DNA from: Vibrio navarrensis
Lineage (GTDB): Bacteria > Pseudomonadota > Gammaproteobacteria > Enterobacterales > Vibrionaceae
Assembly: GCF_015767675.1 (NCBI RefSeq)
Contig: NZ_CP065217.1
Span: 2,294,001 to 2,358,000, forward strand
Length of the DNA: 64,000 bases
Direction of reading: 5' to 3'
Positions 49,877-60,660 of this stretch are shown in pieces. The position numbers and the translations under genes are program-made. Numbering within the stretch: position 1 is the first letter of the stretch; each line of letters begins with the position of its first letter. The notes beneath the pieces were generated by a model that saw nothing but the letters and a program-made list of their open reading frames with translations, made no database searches and was not told the origin of the DNA.

Positions 49877-49910
49877 AAATAAAAATAAAGCTCGCTGACA
49901 AGACAATGAC

Positions 49911-50552
49911 TTAAGCTTTCAAAAGTTTTGCAATGTGCGCTTTCAGTACATCAATCGCAATGCGGTTTTTACCACCACGAGGAACGATGATATCAGCGTA
50001 CTGTTTTGAAGGCTCAATAAACTGCATAAACATTGGGCGCACAGTATGCTGGTACTGTTTCAGGACCGATTCCATGGTACGGCCGCGCTCTTCCACATCA
50101 CGCTTCACACGACGCAGCAAACAGATATCCAGTGGCGTATCCATAAAGACGGTCGCGTGCATTAAGTCGCGCAAACGCGGATCGGTCAAAAGCAAGATGC
50201 CTTCCAGGATGATCACTTTTTTCGGCGTCATTGTGGTGGTATTAGCCGTGCGGGTATGTTCGGTATAGCTGTACTCAGGGACTTCAACCGCTTCACCTCG
50301 GGTGAGCTTTTCTAGGTGCTCGCAAAGCAGATCGTGGTCGAGCGCGCTCGGGTGGTCGTAGTTAGTTTTAACGCGTTCTTCCATGCTCAAATGGCTTTGG
50401 TCATTGTAGTAGCAATCTTCCGTAATCACACCGATTTGATGGTCGCCTACTTTGGCACGAAGTTCATTATAGATCGTGCTGGCAATCAGACTTTTTCCAG
50501 AAGCTGACGCGCCCGCAATACCGACGATGACGCATTGATTATTCTCAGACAT
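49911..50552 (-). CDS. udk: Uridine kinase
   Basis: Pyrimidine salvage: phosphorylates uridine and cytidine. 213 residues from ATG 50552; a GTG three codons earlier is the alternative. P-loop [57 protein letters not shown] and the C-terminal [16 protein letters not shown] are all typical. Confidence 0.97.
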   Translation of the reverse strand: MSENNQCVIVGIAGASASGKSLIASTIYNELRAKVGDHQIGVITEDCYYNDQSHLSMEERVKTNYDHPSALDHDLLCEHLEKLTRGEAVEVPEYSYTEHTRTANTTTMTPKKVIILEGILLLTDPRLRDLMHATVFMDTPLDICLLRRVKRDVEERGRTMESVLKQYQHTVRPMFMQFIEPSKQYADIIVPRGGKNRIAIDVLKAHIAKLLKA

Positions 50553-50677
50553 TAGTTGCACCCGATGATGATTTTGTAGCAGTAGGAATAGATAAACCGC
50601 CTGATTATAGGGAGTTCATCCTTTAGATACTAGTCGCTTTTCCTGCTTTAACGCCCTTTTCTCCGGCAGCGGAGAAC

Positions 50678-50709
50678 AAAAGACCAAGCAAACGATTACT
50701 TGGTCTTTT
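50678..50709. terminator. Terminator between apbC and udk
   Basis: Eleven-bp stem AAAAGACCAAG / CTTGGTCTTTT with a 10-nt loop. T-runs on both sides; it lies past the apbC stop on the minus strand. Confidence 0.75.
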
Positions 50710-50734
50710 TTTCATCTGAAATCGATGGGCTTAT

Positions 50735-51811
50735 TTAATCAAGCCGGGTGTAGAGAATGGTCTCTGGCTTTGCCTTTCCTTGCCAGTACAATGCACTGCA
50801 TATACGCTCCGCAAGCTGGTAATAACGCTGTGCATGTTCACTTTCTGGTCGCCGACAAACCGTTGGCACACCAGCGTCAATGTCTTCGCGCATCTCAATA
50901 TGCAGTGGGATCTGACTTAGCAGGGCCAGTCCATACTCTTTGGCCATTTCTTCACCACCACCATGGCCGAAAATCGCCTCTTGGGCCCCGCAGTGGCGGC
51001 AAATATGGTAACTCATGTTCTCAACCACACCGAGCACCGGAACACCCACTTTACGAAACATGGCGGCCCCTTTGCGCGCATCCGCCAACGCGAGATCTTG
51101 CGGCGTGGTGACGATAACACTGCCTGTCACTGGCACTTGCTGTGATAAAGTCAGTTGAATATCACCGGTACCGGGAGGCATATCGATGACCAAATAGTCG
51201 AGATCCGGCCACTGACTTTCATTGAGCAATTGCGCTAGCGCTTTGGAAGCCATCGGCCCACGCCAAATAGCGGCTTCTTTTTGATCGACTAAGTAACCGA
51301 TTGAGTTGGTATAGATGCCATGCGCCAGCACAGGTTGCATCCATTTTCCCTGCTCGACGTCTGGCTTTTTATTTAGTGTGCCGAGCATTAGCGGCAAAGA
51401 CGGACCATAGATATCAGCATCAAGCAACCCCACTTTTGCGCCACTGGCCGCTATCGCCAGTGCCAAATTAACCGCCGTAGTAGATTTGCCCACACCGCCT
51501 TTGGCGGAGGTAACCGCGATGATGTTTTTTATTCCACTTACAGCGTGAGCAACTGACGTTTCCATCGCTTTGACTCGCTGCTCAATGGTGAACCCCACCT
51601 TAGCCGCCTCGCCGCTTGCTTGCTGCTGCACTATCCAACTCGTCAACGCTTCGATCAACGATTTGGCAGCAAAAGGCAGCGTGATGTGCAGCCCACCGTC
51701 GGCTTTTACATTCACCACACCGTGCATATCTGCCCACTGCGGTATCAAAGCCCAATGTTCGAACTGATTAAGCCAATAAGAGAAATCTTGTTTTGAAGTG
51801 AATTGACGCAT
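50735..51811 (-). CDS. apbC: Iron-sulfur cluster carrier protein ApbC (Mrp)
   Basis: Deviant Walker A P-loop ATPase that carries and transfers Fe-S clusters. 358 residues. An N-terminal 90-residue region precedes the nucleotide domain: AVTSAKGGVGKSTTAVNLAL, LLDADIYGPSLP, VIDMPPGTGDIQLT, and the cluster-binding CxxC in YHICRHCG. It is divergent from metG, as in E. coli. Confidence 0.96.
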   Translation of the reverse strand: MRQFTSKQDFSYWLNQFEHWALIPQWADMHGVVNVKADGGLHITLPFAAKSLIEALTSWIVQQQASGEAAKVGFTIEQRVKAMETSVAHAVSGIKNIIAVTSAKGGVGKSTTAVNLALAIAASGAKVGLLDADIYGPSLPLMLGTLNKKPDVEQGKWMQPVLAHGIYTNSIGYLVDQKEAAIWRGPMASKALAQLLNESQWPDLDYLVIDMPPGTGDIQLTLSQQVPVTGSVIVTTPQDLALADARKGAAMFRKVGVPVLGVVENMSYHICRHCGAQEAIFGHGGGEEMAKEYGLALLSQIPLHIEMREDIDAGVPTVCRRPESEHAQRYYQLAERICSALYWQGKAKPETILYTRLD

Positions 51812-51971
51812 ATCGCCTCCTCTGTTGACTGCATCCTACCACCGAGTAAAGCACGACTGAACCCCAAAAAAACCAGGTGATTATCCTCTGTCACACCTTG
51901 GACTTACCGATTTACTGAGTTAGTATTATCAATCAAATTTTTATACCTATCGAGAAAAGCGAATATTAAGT

Positions 51972-54044
51972 ATGGCAAACGATCCAAGAAACTTTCCCTC
52001 AAGGAAATTGCTGGTAACTTGTGCCCTTCCGTACGCTAACGGTTCGATCCACCTTGGTCATATGCTTGAGCATATCCAAGCGGACATTTGGGTTCGTTAC
52101 CAACGCCTACGCGGCAACATTGTAAATTTCATCTGTGCTGACGATGCTCACGGCACGCCAATCATGCTTAAAGCTCAACAGATGGGTATGTCGCCAGAAG
52201 AGATGATCGCTGCGGTCAACGTGGAGCACCAGAAGGACTTTGCTGGCTTTGATATCAGCTTTGATAACTACCACAGCACGCATTCAGACGAGAACCGTGA
52301 GCTGGCTTCGCACATTTATCTGCAACTGAAGAAAAATGGCTTTATCTCTAGCCGTACTATTTCTCAGTTGTTCGACCCTGAAAAAGAGATGTTCCTACCG
52401 GATCGTTTCGTTAAAGGGACGTGCCCGAAATGTAAGTCAGAAGACCAATACGGCGACAACTGTGATGCTTGTGGCGAAACGTACAGCCCAACCGAACTGA
52501 TTAACCCGAAATCAGCGGTATCAGGCGCAACACCAGTAATGAAAGATTCCGAACACTTCTTCTTCGACCTGCCTCAGTTTGAAAGCATGCTCAAAGAGTG
52601 GACACGTTCTGGCTCTCTACAAACTGAAACCGCCAACAAAATGCAAGAGTGGTTTGAGTCGGGCCTGCAGCAGTGGGATATCTCCCGTGACGCACCTTAC
52701 TTTGGTTTTGAAATCCCGGGCGAAAAAGACAAATTCTTCTATGTTTGGCTAGATGCACCTATCGGCTACATGGGTTCATTCAAAAACCTGTGTGATAAGC
52801 GTGACGATCTAGACTTCGATGAATACTGGAACAAAGACAGCAAAACGGAACTGTACCATTTCATCGGTAAAGACATCGTTTACTTCCACAGCCTATTCTG
52901 GCCAGCAATGCTAGACGGTTCTGGTTTCCGTAAGCCAAACAACGTTTTTGTTCATGGCTACGTTACGGTCAACGGCGCGAAGATGTCTAAGTCTAAAGGG
53001 ACATTCGTGAAAGCGAGTACCTACCTTGAGCATCTTGATCCTGAGTGCCTACGTTACTACTACGCAGCAAAACTGAACAGCCGCATTGACGACCTAGATC
53101 TTAACCTTGAAGACTTTACTCAGCGCGTCAACGCTGACGTAGTAAACAAGATCGTTAACCTAGCATCGCGTAACGCTGGTTTCATTGCCAAGCGCTTTGA
53201 AGGCAAGCTCGCTGAAAACTTCGTCGAGCCAGAGCTTTACAACGAATTTGTTGCCGCTGCAGACCGTATCGCTGAACTTTACGAAACACGTGAGTTTGGT
53301 CGCGCGATTCGTGAAATTACCGCTCTCGCTGACAAAGCAAACCAGTACGTTGATGAGAAAGCACCTTGGGTTGTGGCAAAGGAAGAAGGCAAAGATCAAG
53401 AGCTACAAGAGATTTGTTCTGTTGGTATTAACCTATTCCGCGTTCTCATGACCTACTTGAAACCTGTGATGCCAGCACTAGCGGCGCGAACAGAAGCGTT
53501 CTTAAATCAAGAACTAACGTGGGAAGGCATTGCTCTGCCATTAACGGCACACGAAATCACAGCATTCAAAGCGCTGTTTAATCGTATCGATCCGAAAAAC
53601 ATCGAAGCCATGATCGAAGCGTCAAAAGAAGATGCCGCGGCCGAAATGGCAGCGAAAGAGAAAGCTGAAGCCGCAAAAAATGCGCAAGAGAGTGAGTTGA
53701 GCAAAGATCCGATTGCCGCCGAGATCGAATTTGACGATTTCGCCAAAGTTGACCTCCGTATCGCTAAAATCGTTTCTTGTGAATCCGTACCAAAAGCGGA
53801 CAAACTGCTGAAATTCCAGTTAGATATTGGTGGCGAAATGCGTCAAGTTTTCTCTGGTATTAAAGCCGCTTACAACCCCGAGGATCTGGTTGGTAAATAC
53901 ACCGTTGTGGTTGCTAACCTGAAGCCACGTAAGATGAAGTTTGGCATGTCGGAAGGCATGATCCTTGCCGCCGGCCCTGGTGGAAAAGATCTCTGGATCC
54001 TTGAACCGCATGAAGGCGCGCAGCCTGGCATGCGTGTGATGTAA
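51972..54044 (+). CDS. metG: Methionyl-tRNA synthetase
   Basis: Charges tRNA-Met in the cytoplasm. 690 residues. HIGH motif in [12 protein letters not shown], zinc knuckle CPKC...CDAC, and KMSKSKGT. The C-terminal part (about 585-690) is the OB-fold tRNA-binding/dimerisation domain ([30 protein letters not shown]), joined by an Ala/Lys/Glu linker. Confidence 0.98.
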   Translation: MANDPRNFPSRKLLVTCALPYANGSIHLGHMLEHIQADIWVRYQRLRGNIVNFICADDAHGTPIMLKAQQMGMSPEEMIAAVNVEHQKDFAGFDISFDNYHSTHSDENRELASHIYLQLKKNGFISSRTISQLFDPEKEMFLPDRFVKGTCPKCKSEDQYGDNCDACGETYSPTELINPKSAVSGATPVMKDSEHFFFDLPQFESMLKEWTRSGSLQTETANKMQEWFESGLQQWDISRDAPYFGFEIPGEKDKFFYVWLDAPIGYMGSFKNLCDKRDDLDFDEYWNKDSKTELYHFIGKDIVYFHSLFWPAMLDGSGFRKPNNVFVHGYVTVNGAKMSKSKGTFVKASTYLEHLDPECLRYYYAAKLNSRIDDLDLNLEDFTQRVNADVVNKIVNLASRNAGFIAKRFEGKLAENFVEPELYNEFVAAADRIAELYETREFGRAIREITALADKANQYVDEKAPWVVAKEEGKDQELQEICSVGINLFRVLMTYLKPVMPALAARTEAFLNQELTWEGIALPLTAHEITAFKALFNRIDPKNIEAMIEASKEDAAAEMAAKEKAEAAKNAQESELSKDPIAAEIEFDDFAKVDLRIAKIVSCESVPKADKLLKFQLDIGGEMRQVFSGIKAAYNPEDLVGKYTVVVANLKPRKMKFGMSEGMILAAGPGGKDLWILEPHEGAQPGMRVM

Positions 54045-54071
54045 CCAGCAGTCAACGATTTACTTATCTCC

Positions 54072-54104
54072 AAGCCTCGCAGTTAAAAACGCGAGGCTTT
54101 TTTT
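54072..54104 (+). terminator. metG terminator
   Basis: Stem AGCCTCGC / GCGAGGCT with a T-run of seven, 28 bp past the stop. Confidence 0.92.
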
Positions 54105-54257
54105 GTGTCCTATTTCACACTTTTGGTGATAGCTGCACCAAATTGGCACAGTGATTTTCACTAACAAAATCTAACCATTTGAATTTAAACAATTAATATT
54201 CTGGCATTAAACCTGCTCTACCCCTTTGTGGCTAGGAACGCATACAAGGAGTAAGTT

Positions 54258-55064
54258 ATGTTTGTTTTACTGTCATCGTTATTGTCTATCGCCATTTTAG
54301 GTTCACTCTTCTACTTTTCACAAAAGCGTGAAAACCGTTACATGCAGAAGTATCAAATCCTTAGTACATTGAGAGAAGTGGTGCACTTAACACGACAACA
54401 TCGCTCTGCAGCACATTTGAGCTTGCTCTACAAACAGCCTCACAGTAGCGAGATTAAGCACATTCAGGAAGAAGTGTTGTTGCGTTGTCAGATGTTGATC
54501 GATCTCACTGCGATAGACAGCAAGCCTTTGTATCGCATCCTATTGAATCAATACACGTTTCTTTTTAACAATTGGCAGGAAAACAGCGTAGCAAAAAGTC
54601 AATTTCACCATGGCAAGTTGATCCGTCATACACTCTACCTAATTGATGAAGTGACTGTCAGCTGGTTGGCCGAGTCAGAACGCGATGAACTGAGTGATGA
54701 GTACCACGGCCATTGGCAGATTGTGATTGAAAGTCTTGAAGCATTGACACAGCTGCGCATCTCTATCCAAGACATTCAAGATGAGCAAGGGCTAACGCGA
54801 TTTCGTCATAATGCAGACAGGATGGTTAGAAGGCTCAATCAATTAGCGCTTATAAGTCCTTTGAGTATTGCCTCTCCGGCAGGGATGGAAATCACTCGTG
54901 TCTTAGAGGCATATGTGGAATCGGCGGAGAGCCGTCCGATAAAGACTGAACTTTATGAGCTGACCAGTCAAATTTCGGCGGCCATTTTTACCAGTTATGA
55001 CGCGATGTTAGATGAGATCATTGAGAGTGTTTACCTGCCACTGCCCAAACTTTCCATCGCCTAA
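54258..55064 (+). CDS. Membrane-anchored helical protein of unknown function
   Basis: 268 residues; not recognised. AGGAG 7 nt upstream supports the ATG. One N-terminal membrane segment (about 2-20, LLSSLLSIAILGSLFYF) is followed by an all-helical, charged domain with motifs such as REVVHLTRQHRSAAHLSLLY, ESLEALTQLRISIQDIQDEQ and FRHNADRMVRRLNQLA. The first resembles the helical start of nitrate-sensing (NIT-like) domains, which share an R(G/S)xx(A/S) helix, but no output domain follows. It has its own terminator. Role unknown; a stand-alone sensor or scaffold is only a guess. Confidence 0.75.
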   Translation: MFVLLSSLLSIAILGSLFYFSQKRENRYMQKYQILSTLREVVHLTRQHRSAAHLSLLYKQPHSSEIKHIQEEVLLRCQMLIDLTAIDSKPLYRILLNQYTFLFNNWQENSVAKSQFHHGKLIRHTLYLIDEVTVSWLAESERDELSDEYHGHWQIVIESLEALTQLRISIQDIQDEQGLTRFRHNADRMVRRLNQLALISPLSIASPAGMEITRVLEAYVESAESRPIKTELYELTSQISAAIFTSYDAMLDEIIESVYLPLPKLSIA

Positions 55065-55066
55065 AA

Positions 55067-55091
55067 GAAAACCGCCGATTTGGCGGTTTTC
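55067..55091. terminator. Bidirectional terminator before fadR
   Basis: Perfect 10-bp stem GAAAACCGCC / GGCGGTTTTC with a 5-nt loop between convergent genes. Confidence 0.85.
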
Positions 55092-55102
55092 TCTATCAGC
55101 TT

Positions 55103-55942
55103 CTAAGCATCGTCTTCCGTGAAATTGGTCGGCAACTGCTTTTTCATCTCGTTCCAAATCATCGCACTTTCAATGCCATATTGACGAATAAGGCCTGGTA
55201 ACTGTTCACGTTGACCTGACTCGCAGATCTGTAGCAACTGGCGATAAAATTTCAGAGCAAGTGCACGCGAAGTCGGATTGGAAAAATAGAAGCTTCCAAC
55301 ACGATCATACAGTTTTCTTAAACCGTTAAAGATGAGGCCGTAGATTTGGTTCCCAGAGTGAAACGCCAAACGTTGAAAAAGCATGTAGTCGTAAAAATTG
55401 AATGTCTTCGCCACCAGAATTTCCTGACGCTTGACTTCATCTTTCTCATTGTCTTCTTTTACATTTTGTTGAATTTTGTCGGCATAAGGAGACGATGACA
55501 AAAATGCATCCCACGATGGCGCTTCAAGCAATTGTTCGCAAGAGTCAATTACATTCCTGATGGTTCGCTCAGAGCTCTCTTTATTCACTTTGAATGCATA
55601 ACGCATAAAAATAGGGCTGATGTTAGTGCGCGCCGCCAGAAGATCTTCCACGATGTTAGTAGCGTTATCGACATCAAGCGTCATCAAAGTGTCTAGAATA
55701 TGTAGACCAGATGTTTCCATAAACTGGTTTACTTTGGTTGGTTTACCATGCTGAATAGTCAACCAACCATCACGAGCCAATCGCTGCAATACTTCACGCA
55801 GTGTTGTTCTGGTTACTCCAATCAATTCAGAGAGCTCACGCTCAGCAGGTAAAATAGAACCTGGTGGAAAGCGACCATTCCAGATGCTTTCAATAATATA
55901 CTTCTCTGCAAAGCCCGCTGGGCTCTTTGCCTTAATAACCAT
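55103..55942 (-). CDS. fadR: Fatty acid metabolism regulator FadR (Vibrio type)
   Basis: GntR-family acyl-CoA sensor that represses fatty-acid breakdown and activates fabA-type genes. 279 residues versus about 239 in E. coli; the extra 40 residues (around 140-180, a charged loop with [20 protein letters not shown]) match the insertion known in Vibrio FadR, which forms a second ligand site. The N-terminal winged helix has [21 protein letters not shown]. Upstream DNA is divergent with nhaB, the same pairing as in E. coli. Confidence 0.96.
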   Translation of the reverse strand: MVIKAKSPAGFAEKYIIESIWNGRFPPGSILPAERELSELIGVTRTTLREVLQRLARDGWLTIQHGKPTKVNQFMETSGLHILDTLMTLDVDNATNIVEDLLAARTNISPIFMRYAFKVNKESSERTIRNVIDSCEQLLEAPSWDAFLSSSPYADKIQQNVKEDNEKDEVKRQEILVAKTFNFYDYMLFQRLAFHSGNQIYGLIFNGLRKLYDRVGSFYFSNPTSRALALKFYRQLLQICESGQREQLPGLIRQYGIESAMIWNEMKKQLPTNFTEDDA

Positions 55943-56584
55943 TATATTTTGTTATCCAGTTTTTGTTTTGGCGTCTTCAATGGCACTCATCATACCACTA
56001 CTTATTCAATAGCGAAAATTTCCTAACAATAAATGAAACCAAACTGCAATATTGAATATTTACTCTAATACCAAATGGGTACAGAAAGTCTAGGAAATGG
56101 TTGAAGAGTGGCAAAAATGACAATTTATGGCTATCGAACCACGCACAAACCCAGAGTAAATAAAGGGTCATTTGTCACAATTTTTCATTGTAAAATTGCA
56201 ATTTAAAATTGAGTCAATCATCTAGAACCCTATCTTAATTAGTCTTTTTTCTCCTTTGAACGTCAATTATGATGATAAGAGAACTTTTGCATACTTTTCA
56301 TGATATACTTGTGCTACTTCGATCGCGTTTTATGAAACAAAGTCGCTATTTGTCAATCTGAAGGGGATTTCTTATTGACTAAGTGTTACTTAATAGTAGA
56401 GTTGCGGGCGAAAAAGGAGCGGTGCTTAAGTTCAAGGGAAGTAACTTGGCAAAACTACATAAAAACAAGGATTTGTTGTTTTTCTAAGTTATTGTTTTTA
56501 AGATAGATATTTCATCTTTGACACATAGGCTTAAGCACTATGTTGTAGTGTCTATTCATAACTCAGTTAAGTAAGAGAATTATC
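55943..56584. promoter_or_regulatory. 642-bp fadR-nhaB divergent region
   Basis: No known gene. A candidate nhaB promoter TTGACA at 56518-56523 with TGTTGT at 56541-56546 (17-bp spacer) lies about 40 bp before the ATG. Upstream, GTTACTT (56385-56391) can pair with AAGTAAC (56439-56445) around a purine-rich core, and a 43-codon frame from TTG 56375 has AGGGG upstream. Either could be a leader, but neither is convincing. A FadR operator is expected on general grounds but I could not pick one. Confidence 0.4.
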
Positions 56585-58174
56585 ATGCCGATGTCGCTCG
56601 GAAACGCTTTTATCAAGAATTTTCTTGGTAAGGCACCTGATTGGTATAAACTTGCCATCATTTCTTTTCTAATCATTAACCCTTTCGTTTTTTTCCTCGT
56701 CAACCCTTTCGTAGCAGGCTGGCTACTGGTGGTAGAGTTCATCTTTACGTTGGCGATGGCACTAAAATGTTACCCACTTCAACCAGGCGGTTTATTAGCA
56801 ATTGAGGCAATTGCTATCGGGATGACCAGTCCAGAACAAGTAAAGCATGAACTTGTGGCGAATATTGAAGTGCTACTGCTCCTCGTATTCATGGTGGCCG
56901 GCATCTACTTTATGAAGCACTTGCTTCTGTTTATTTTCACCAAGATCTTGCTCGGCATCCGCTCTAAAGCGATGCTTTCTTTAGCATTCTGCTTTGCGGC
57001 CGCGTTTCTTTCGGCATTTTTAGATGCCTTAACGGTGATTGCTGTGGTTATCAGCGTTGCTGTCGGTTTCTACTCAATCTACCACAAAGTCGCCTCTGGC
57101 AGCGGGGTGAGTTCAGACCACGATCATACCCAAGATGACCACATCACTGAGCTAACTCGAGATGACCTTGAGAATTACCGCGCATTCCTACGCTCACTAT
57201 TGATGCACGCCGGGGTAGGGACTGCACTTGGCGGCGTAACCACCATGGTTGGTGAACCGCAAAACCTGATCATTGCCGATCAAGCAGGCTGGCTGTTCGG
57301 TGAATTCTTGATTCGTATGGCGCCAATCACACTGCCTGTGTTTATCTTCGGTTTGCTTACCTGTGTTGCGGTTGAGAAGTTCAAAGTGTTTGGCTATGGT
57401 GCCGAGCTGCCTGACAACGTTCGTCATATATTGGTCGATTTCGACAACGAAGAGCGCAAAACCCGCACCAATCAAGACATCGCAAAACTATGGATTCAGG
57501 GCTTGATTGCGGTTTGGTTGATTGTTGGACTCGCACTGCACTTGGCTGCGGTCGGTTTGATTGGTTTGTCGGTCATCATCCTCGCCACTGCGTTCACTGG
57601 TGTAATAGAAGAACATTCGCTGGGTAAAGCGTTTGAAGAAGCACTGCCATTTACTGCGTTGCTAGCGGTATTCTTCTCTATCGTTGCGGTGATCATCGAC
57701 CAGCAACTCTTTAAGCCAGTAATTGATGCGGTGTTAGCGGTTGAGGACAAAGGAACACAGCTTGCGATGTTCTATGTCGCTAACGGTTTGCTCTCTATGG
57801 TTTCAGACAACGTGTTTGTTGGCACTGTTTACATCAACGAAGTAAAAACCGCCTTGCACGAAGGTTTGATTAACCGCGATCAGTTTGACTTGCTCGCGGT
57901 TGCTATCAACACAGGTACCAACTTACCTTCGGTGGCCACACCAAACGGTCAGGCGGCATTTCTGTTCCTATTGACTTCGGCCTTAGCGCCTTTGATTCGC
58001 CTCTCTTATGGACGTATGGTGCTGATGGCACTGCCATATACGGTTGTGCTCGCCTTGGTGGGCCTGTTTGGCATTGTGTTCCTACTGGAGCCGATGACTG
58101 CCTGGTTTTATGACGCGGGTTGGATTTCGCATCACGTTGGGGCCGTTTCACACGCAGTTTCGAGTGGTCACTAA
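56585..58174 (+). CDS. nhaB: Na+/H+ antiporter NhaB
   Basis: Inner-membrane sodium/proton exchanger. 529 residues, the usual length, with about 12-13 membrane segments. NhaB blocks: [60 protein letters not shown], and [20 protein letters not shown]. It is divergent from fadR. In a marine-type bacterium it would support pH and sodium homeostasis. Confidence 0.97.
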   Translation: MPMSLGNAFIKNFLGKAPDWYKLAIISFLIINPFVFFLVNPFVAGWLLVVEFIFTLAMALKCYPLQPGGLLAIEAIAIGMTSPEQVKHELVANIEVLLLLVFMVAGIYFMKHLLLFIFTKILLGIRSKAMLSLAFCFAAAFLSAFLDALTVIAVVISVAVGFYSIYHKVASGSGVSSDHDHTQDDHITELTRDDLENYRAFLRSLLMHAGVGTALGGVTTMVGEPQNLIIADQAGWLFGEFLIRMAPITLPVFIFGLLTCVAVEKFKVFGYGAELPDNVRHILVDFDNEERKTRTNQDIAKLWIQGLIAVWLIVGLALHLAAVGLIGLSVIILATAFTGVIEEHSLGKAFEEALPFTALLAVFFSIVAVIIDQQLFKPVIDAVLAVEDKGTQLAMFYVANGLLSMVSDNVFVGTVYINEVKTALHEGLINRDQFDLLAVAINTGTNLPSVATPNGQAAFLFLLTSALAPLIRLSYGRMVLMALPYTVVLALVGLFGIVFLLEPMTAWFYDAGWISHHVGAVSHAVSSGH

Positions 58175-58209
58175 ATATTTCCATTGATTAAGAAACTTAT
58201 CCAAGATAA

Positions 58210-58237
58210 AAAGCTCTGAGTATTCAGGGCTTTTTTT
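58210..58237 (+). terminator. nhaB terminator
   Basis: Ten-bp stem AAAGCTCTGA / TCAGGGCTTT with one G-T pair and a T-run of seven. Confidence 0.85.
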
Positions 58238-58263
58238 ATTTATTTACAAAAGGATTGCTTGAA

Positions 58264-58800
58264 GTGACTCTTTTTTCATCACTTAATCGGTTTTCTCGTA
58301 GTCGTGCCTCATGGCTACTTTTGTTGATTTTTGTTCTTTTCTTTGAGGGGGCGGCCCTCTTTTTCCAACATGTCATGCTACTTTCGCCCTGCGTGATGTG
58401 CATTTATGAGCGTGTGGCTATGTTTGGGATTGGTGGCGCGGCACTCATAGGGCTGATAGCACCGAGCAACCCATTGATTCGTTGGCTTGGTTTTGCGGCT
58501 TGGGGAGCCAGTTCATACAAAGGCTTAACGCTGGCGATGCAACACGTGGACTACCAGTTTAATCCATCTCCTTTTGCAACCTGTGACCTGTTTGTCACTT
58601 TCCCTGATTGGGCACCGCTTAACCAGTGGGCACCTTGGCTGTTTGAAGCCTATGGGGATTGCAGCAAAATCGTGTGGCAGTTTTTAACTTTATCCATGCC
58701 GCAGTGGCTCGTGGTGATTTTTGCTGCCAATCTCGTGGTTCTCGCGTTTGTGTTTTTTTCCCAATTCTTTGCCATCAAGAAAAGAAATCCCATCCGCTAA
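58264..58800 (+). CDS. dsbB: Disulfide bond formation protein DsbB
   Basis: Inner-membrane quinone reductase that re-oxidises DsbA. 178 residues from GTG 58264 (AGGA 9 nt upstream); a TTG at 58255 extends the frame but sits too close to the box. Four membrane helices. Redox pairs: Cys43/Cys46 in SPCVMCIYERVA and Cys107/Cys133 in ATCDLF and YGDCSKIVWQF. It follows nhaB, as in other Vibrio and in E. coli, but with a terminator between. Confidence 0.95.
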   Translation: MTLFSSLNRFSRSRASWLLLLIFVLFFEGAALFFQHVMLLSPCVMCIYERVAMFGIGGAALIGLIAPSNPLIRWLGFAAWGASSYKGLTLAMQHVDYQFNPSPFATCDLFVTFPDWAPLNQWAPWLFEAYGDCSKIVWQFLTLSMPQWLVVIFAANLVVLAFVFFSQFFAIKKRNPIR

Positions 58801-58873
58801 GTACATGAACGCAGATAAAACAAAGCCAGGTTGATTTCCCGGCTTTTGGCTTTCTCTAAGTTGTAAACCGATA

Positions 58874-59482
58874 TTACTGGCCGCAGCACTGTTTGAACTT
58901 CTTACCGCTACCACAAGGGCATGTATCGTTGCGGCCGATGCCTTTATAAGGATTAAGGCTTTGCGATTTATTGCCAACCATCAACTCATCTGCGGCTTGT
59001 GCTACCTCATTGAGCATCAGATCGAACTGAGGCAGAAAGTCACCCAGTTGCGGTGGCGTCTCGATCCCTGCCGCCTTCATTTGCGCTTGAGTTTGTTCTT
59101 GGTCGATAGCCAGCATCAAGCATGTTAACCATGCACTGAGCATACGCTGCGTACCGTCATTGATTTGCACCTCTTGCCACTGCTCTTCTACTATCGGCCA
59201 TAGCGACATAAACCCTTCGGCAAAGTCCGCCAATGCCTCTTGGTTTTCATCGAGTAGTGTCTGCAGCGAGTACTCATTGCGCAGAATGCGATTATGTTGC
59301 TTGTGGATCTGCTCTGTGACCGCATGACGTACATCGACAGAGACTTCGCCCAGCAAGCTGTCCAGCCATTGTTCTGGATCGGTCGGTTTGACGGTCAAAT
59401 TCGCAGCAAAAACAGCCCCTTCAATAAACCAGGCTGATTCTGAACATGCTGAAGTCGTGAGTTCGATAAGTTGGTATTGCAT
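58874..59482 (-). CDS. YecA-like (UPF0149) protein with SEC-C zinc motif
   Basis: 202 residues. The N-terminal UPF0149 region ([38 protein letters not shown]) is helical; the C-terminus is a SEC-C motif, [19 protein letters not shown], which binds zinc and in SecA contacts SecB and ribosomes. E. coli YecA is a ribosome-associated chaperone of this type. The role here is inferred from the motif. Confidence 0.85.
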   Translation of the reverse strand: MQYQLIELTTSACSESAWFIEGAVFAANLTVKPTDPEQWLDSLLGEVSVDVRHAVTEQIHKQHNRILRNEYSLQTLLDENQEALADFAEGFMSLWPIVEEQWQEVQINDGTQRMLSAWLTCLMLAIDQEQTQAQMKAAGIETPPQLGDFLPQFDLMLNEVAQAADELMVGNKSQSLNPYKGIGRNDTCPCGSGKKFKQCCGQ

Positions 59483-59652
59483 TGTCGTTAACTTTTTTCG
59501 GTAATTTTTTCAGTAAATAGCGGCGATTATATACCTAAGCTTAGCCACGTGGTGGATAAATTCGTTGTGGCTTTTGGCAGCCCTCTTATCGTGACAAGCG
59601 AGTCGCTTATCGCTACAATCGCGCCTCGTTTTGACAGAGGCAAAAATTAGCT

Positions 59653-60618
59653 ATGCGTGTAATATTGGGACCGATGGAAGGGGTATTGGATCATTTGATG
59701 CGTGAGATGCTCACAGAGATCAATGATTACGATTTCTGCGTCACCGAATTTGTTCGCGTGGTCAGTCAGCCACTTCCCGATCATGTCTTCTATCGCTTGT
59801 GCCCTGAACTGCTGCAAGGCTCAAAGACACGTGCTGGTGTGCCAATCAAATTACAACTTCTTGGTCAAGATCCACACTGGATGGCAGAAAACGCGGTACG
59901 AGCAGCCGAGCTTGGTGCTTATGGCATCGATCTAAATTTTGGTTGCCCAGCGAAGATGGTTAACCAAAGCAAAGGCGGCGCGGCGCTGTTGCAACATCCG
60001 GAACTTATCTATCAAGTGGTCAAAGCGTGCCGAGAGGCGGTTCCTGCGAACATTCCTGTCTCTGCCAAAATCCGCCTAGGCTGGGAAAACCCAGAAGATT
60101 GCTTTGAGATCGTCGATGCAGTCGAACAAGGTAAAGCGGATGAACTGACCGTGCATGCCCGAACCAAAACGGGCGGCTACAAAGCCAGTGAAATTAAGTG
60201 GCACTATATCGACCAGATCCGTCAGCGTTGCAAAATTCCTCTAATCGCCAATGGCGAAATCTGGAATTATGCCGATGGGCAAGCTTGTATAGCAACCACA
60301 GGGGTCGACTCTTTGATGGTATGTCGCGGCGCGCTAAATGTGCCGAACTTAGGCAATGTGGTGAAGCATGACCACAAATCAATGCCGTGGGAGCAAGTGG
60401 TGGATTTGCTGCTGCAATACAGTGAGTACGAGGTACGCGGCGATAAAAGTAAGTATTACCCGAATCGCATTAAACAGTGGTTTGCCTACTTACGCCAAGC
60501 TTACCCTCAAGCCGCCCCACTCTTTAGTGACATTCGTACTCTGACCCAAGTTGAGCCGATTGTGACTCATTTGCAGCATTATCGCGCGCAGCTCCACGCA
60601 GAAAGAATTCCTGCATAA
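59653..60618 (+). CDS. dusC: tRNA-dihydrouridine(16) synthase DusC
   Basis: FMN enzyme that reduces U16 in tRNA. 321 residues. MRVILGPMEGVLDHLMREML at the start, the catalytic Cys in DLNFGCPAKMVNQSKGGAALL, ELTVHARTKTGGY, PLIANGEIWNY and MVCRGALNVPNLG. The GPMEGV start marks the DusC subgroup. It is convergent with malZ. Confidence 0.94.
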   Translation: MRVILGPMEGVLDHLMREMLTEINDYDFCVTEFVRVVSQPLPDHVFYRLCPELLQGSKTRAGVPIKLQLLGQDPHWMAENAVRAAELGAYGIDLNFGCPAKMVNQSKGGAALLQHPELIYQVVKACREAVPANIPVSAKIRLGWENPEDCFEIVDAVEQGKADELTVHARTKTGGYKASEIKWHYIDQIRQRCKIPLIANGEIWNYADGQACIATTGVDSLMVCRGALNVPNLGNVVKHDHKSMPWEQVVDLLLQYSEYEVRGDKSKYYPNRIKQWFAYLRQAYPQAAPLFSDIRTLTQVEPIVTHLQHYRAQLHAERIPA

Positions 60619-60631
60619 AATGAAAACGTAT

Positions 60632-60654
60632 CGGCCGCTGGTACTCAGCGGCCG
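60632..60654. terminator. Hairpin between dusC and malZ
   Basis: Perfect 9-bp GC stem CGGCCGCTG / CAGCGGCCG with a 5-nt loop between convergent genes. T-runs are poor, so it may be a transcript-end stabiliser. Confidence 0.5.
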
Positions 60655-60660
60655 AGAGCC

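Noticed and set aside
58822..58847. Terminator-like hairpin between dsbB and the YecA-like gene
   Set aside because: The stem has a central mismatch and weak closing pairs; not convincing enough to list.
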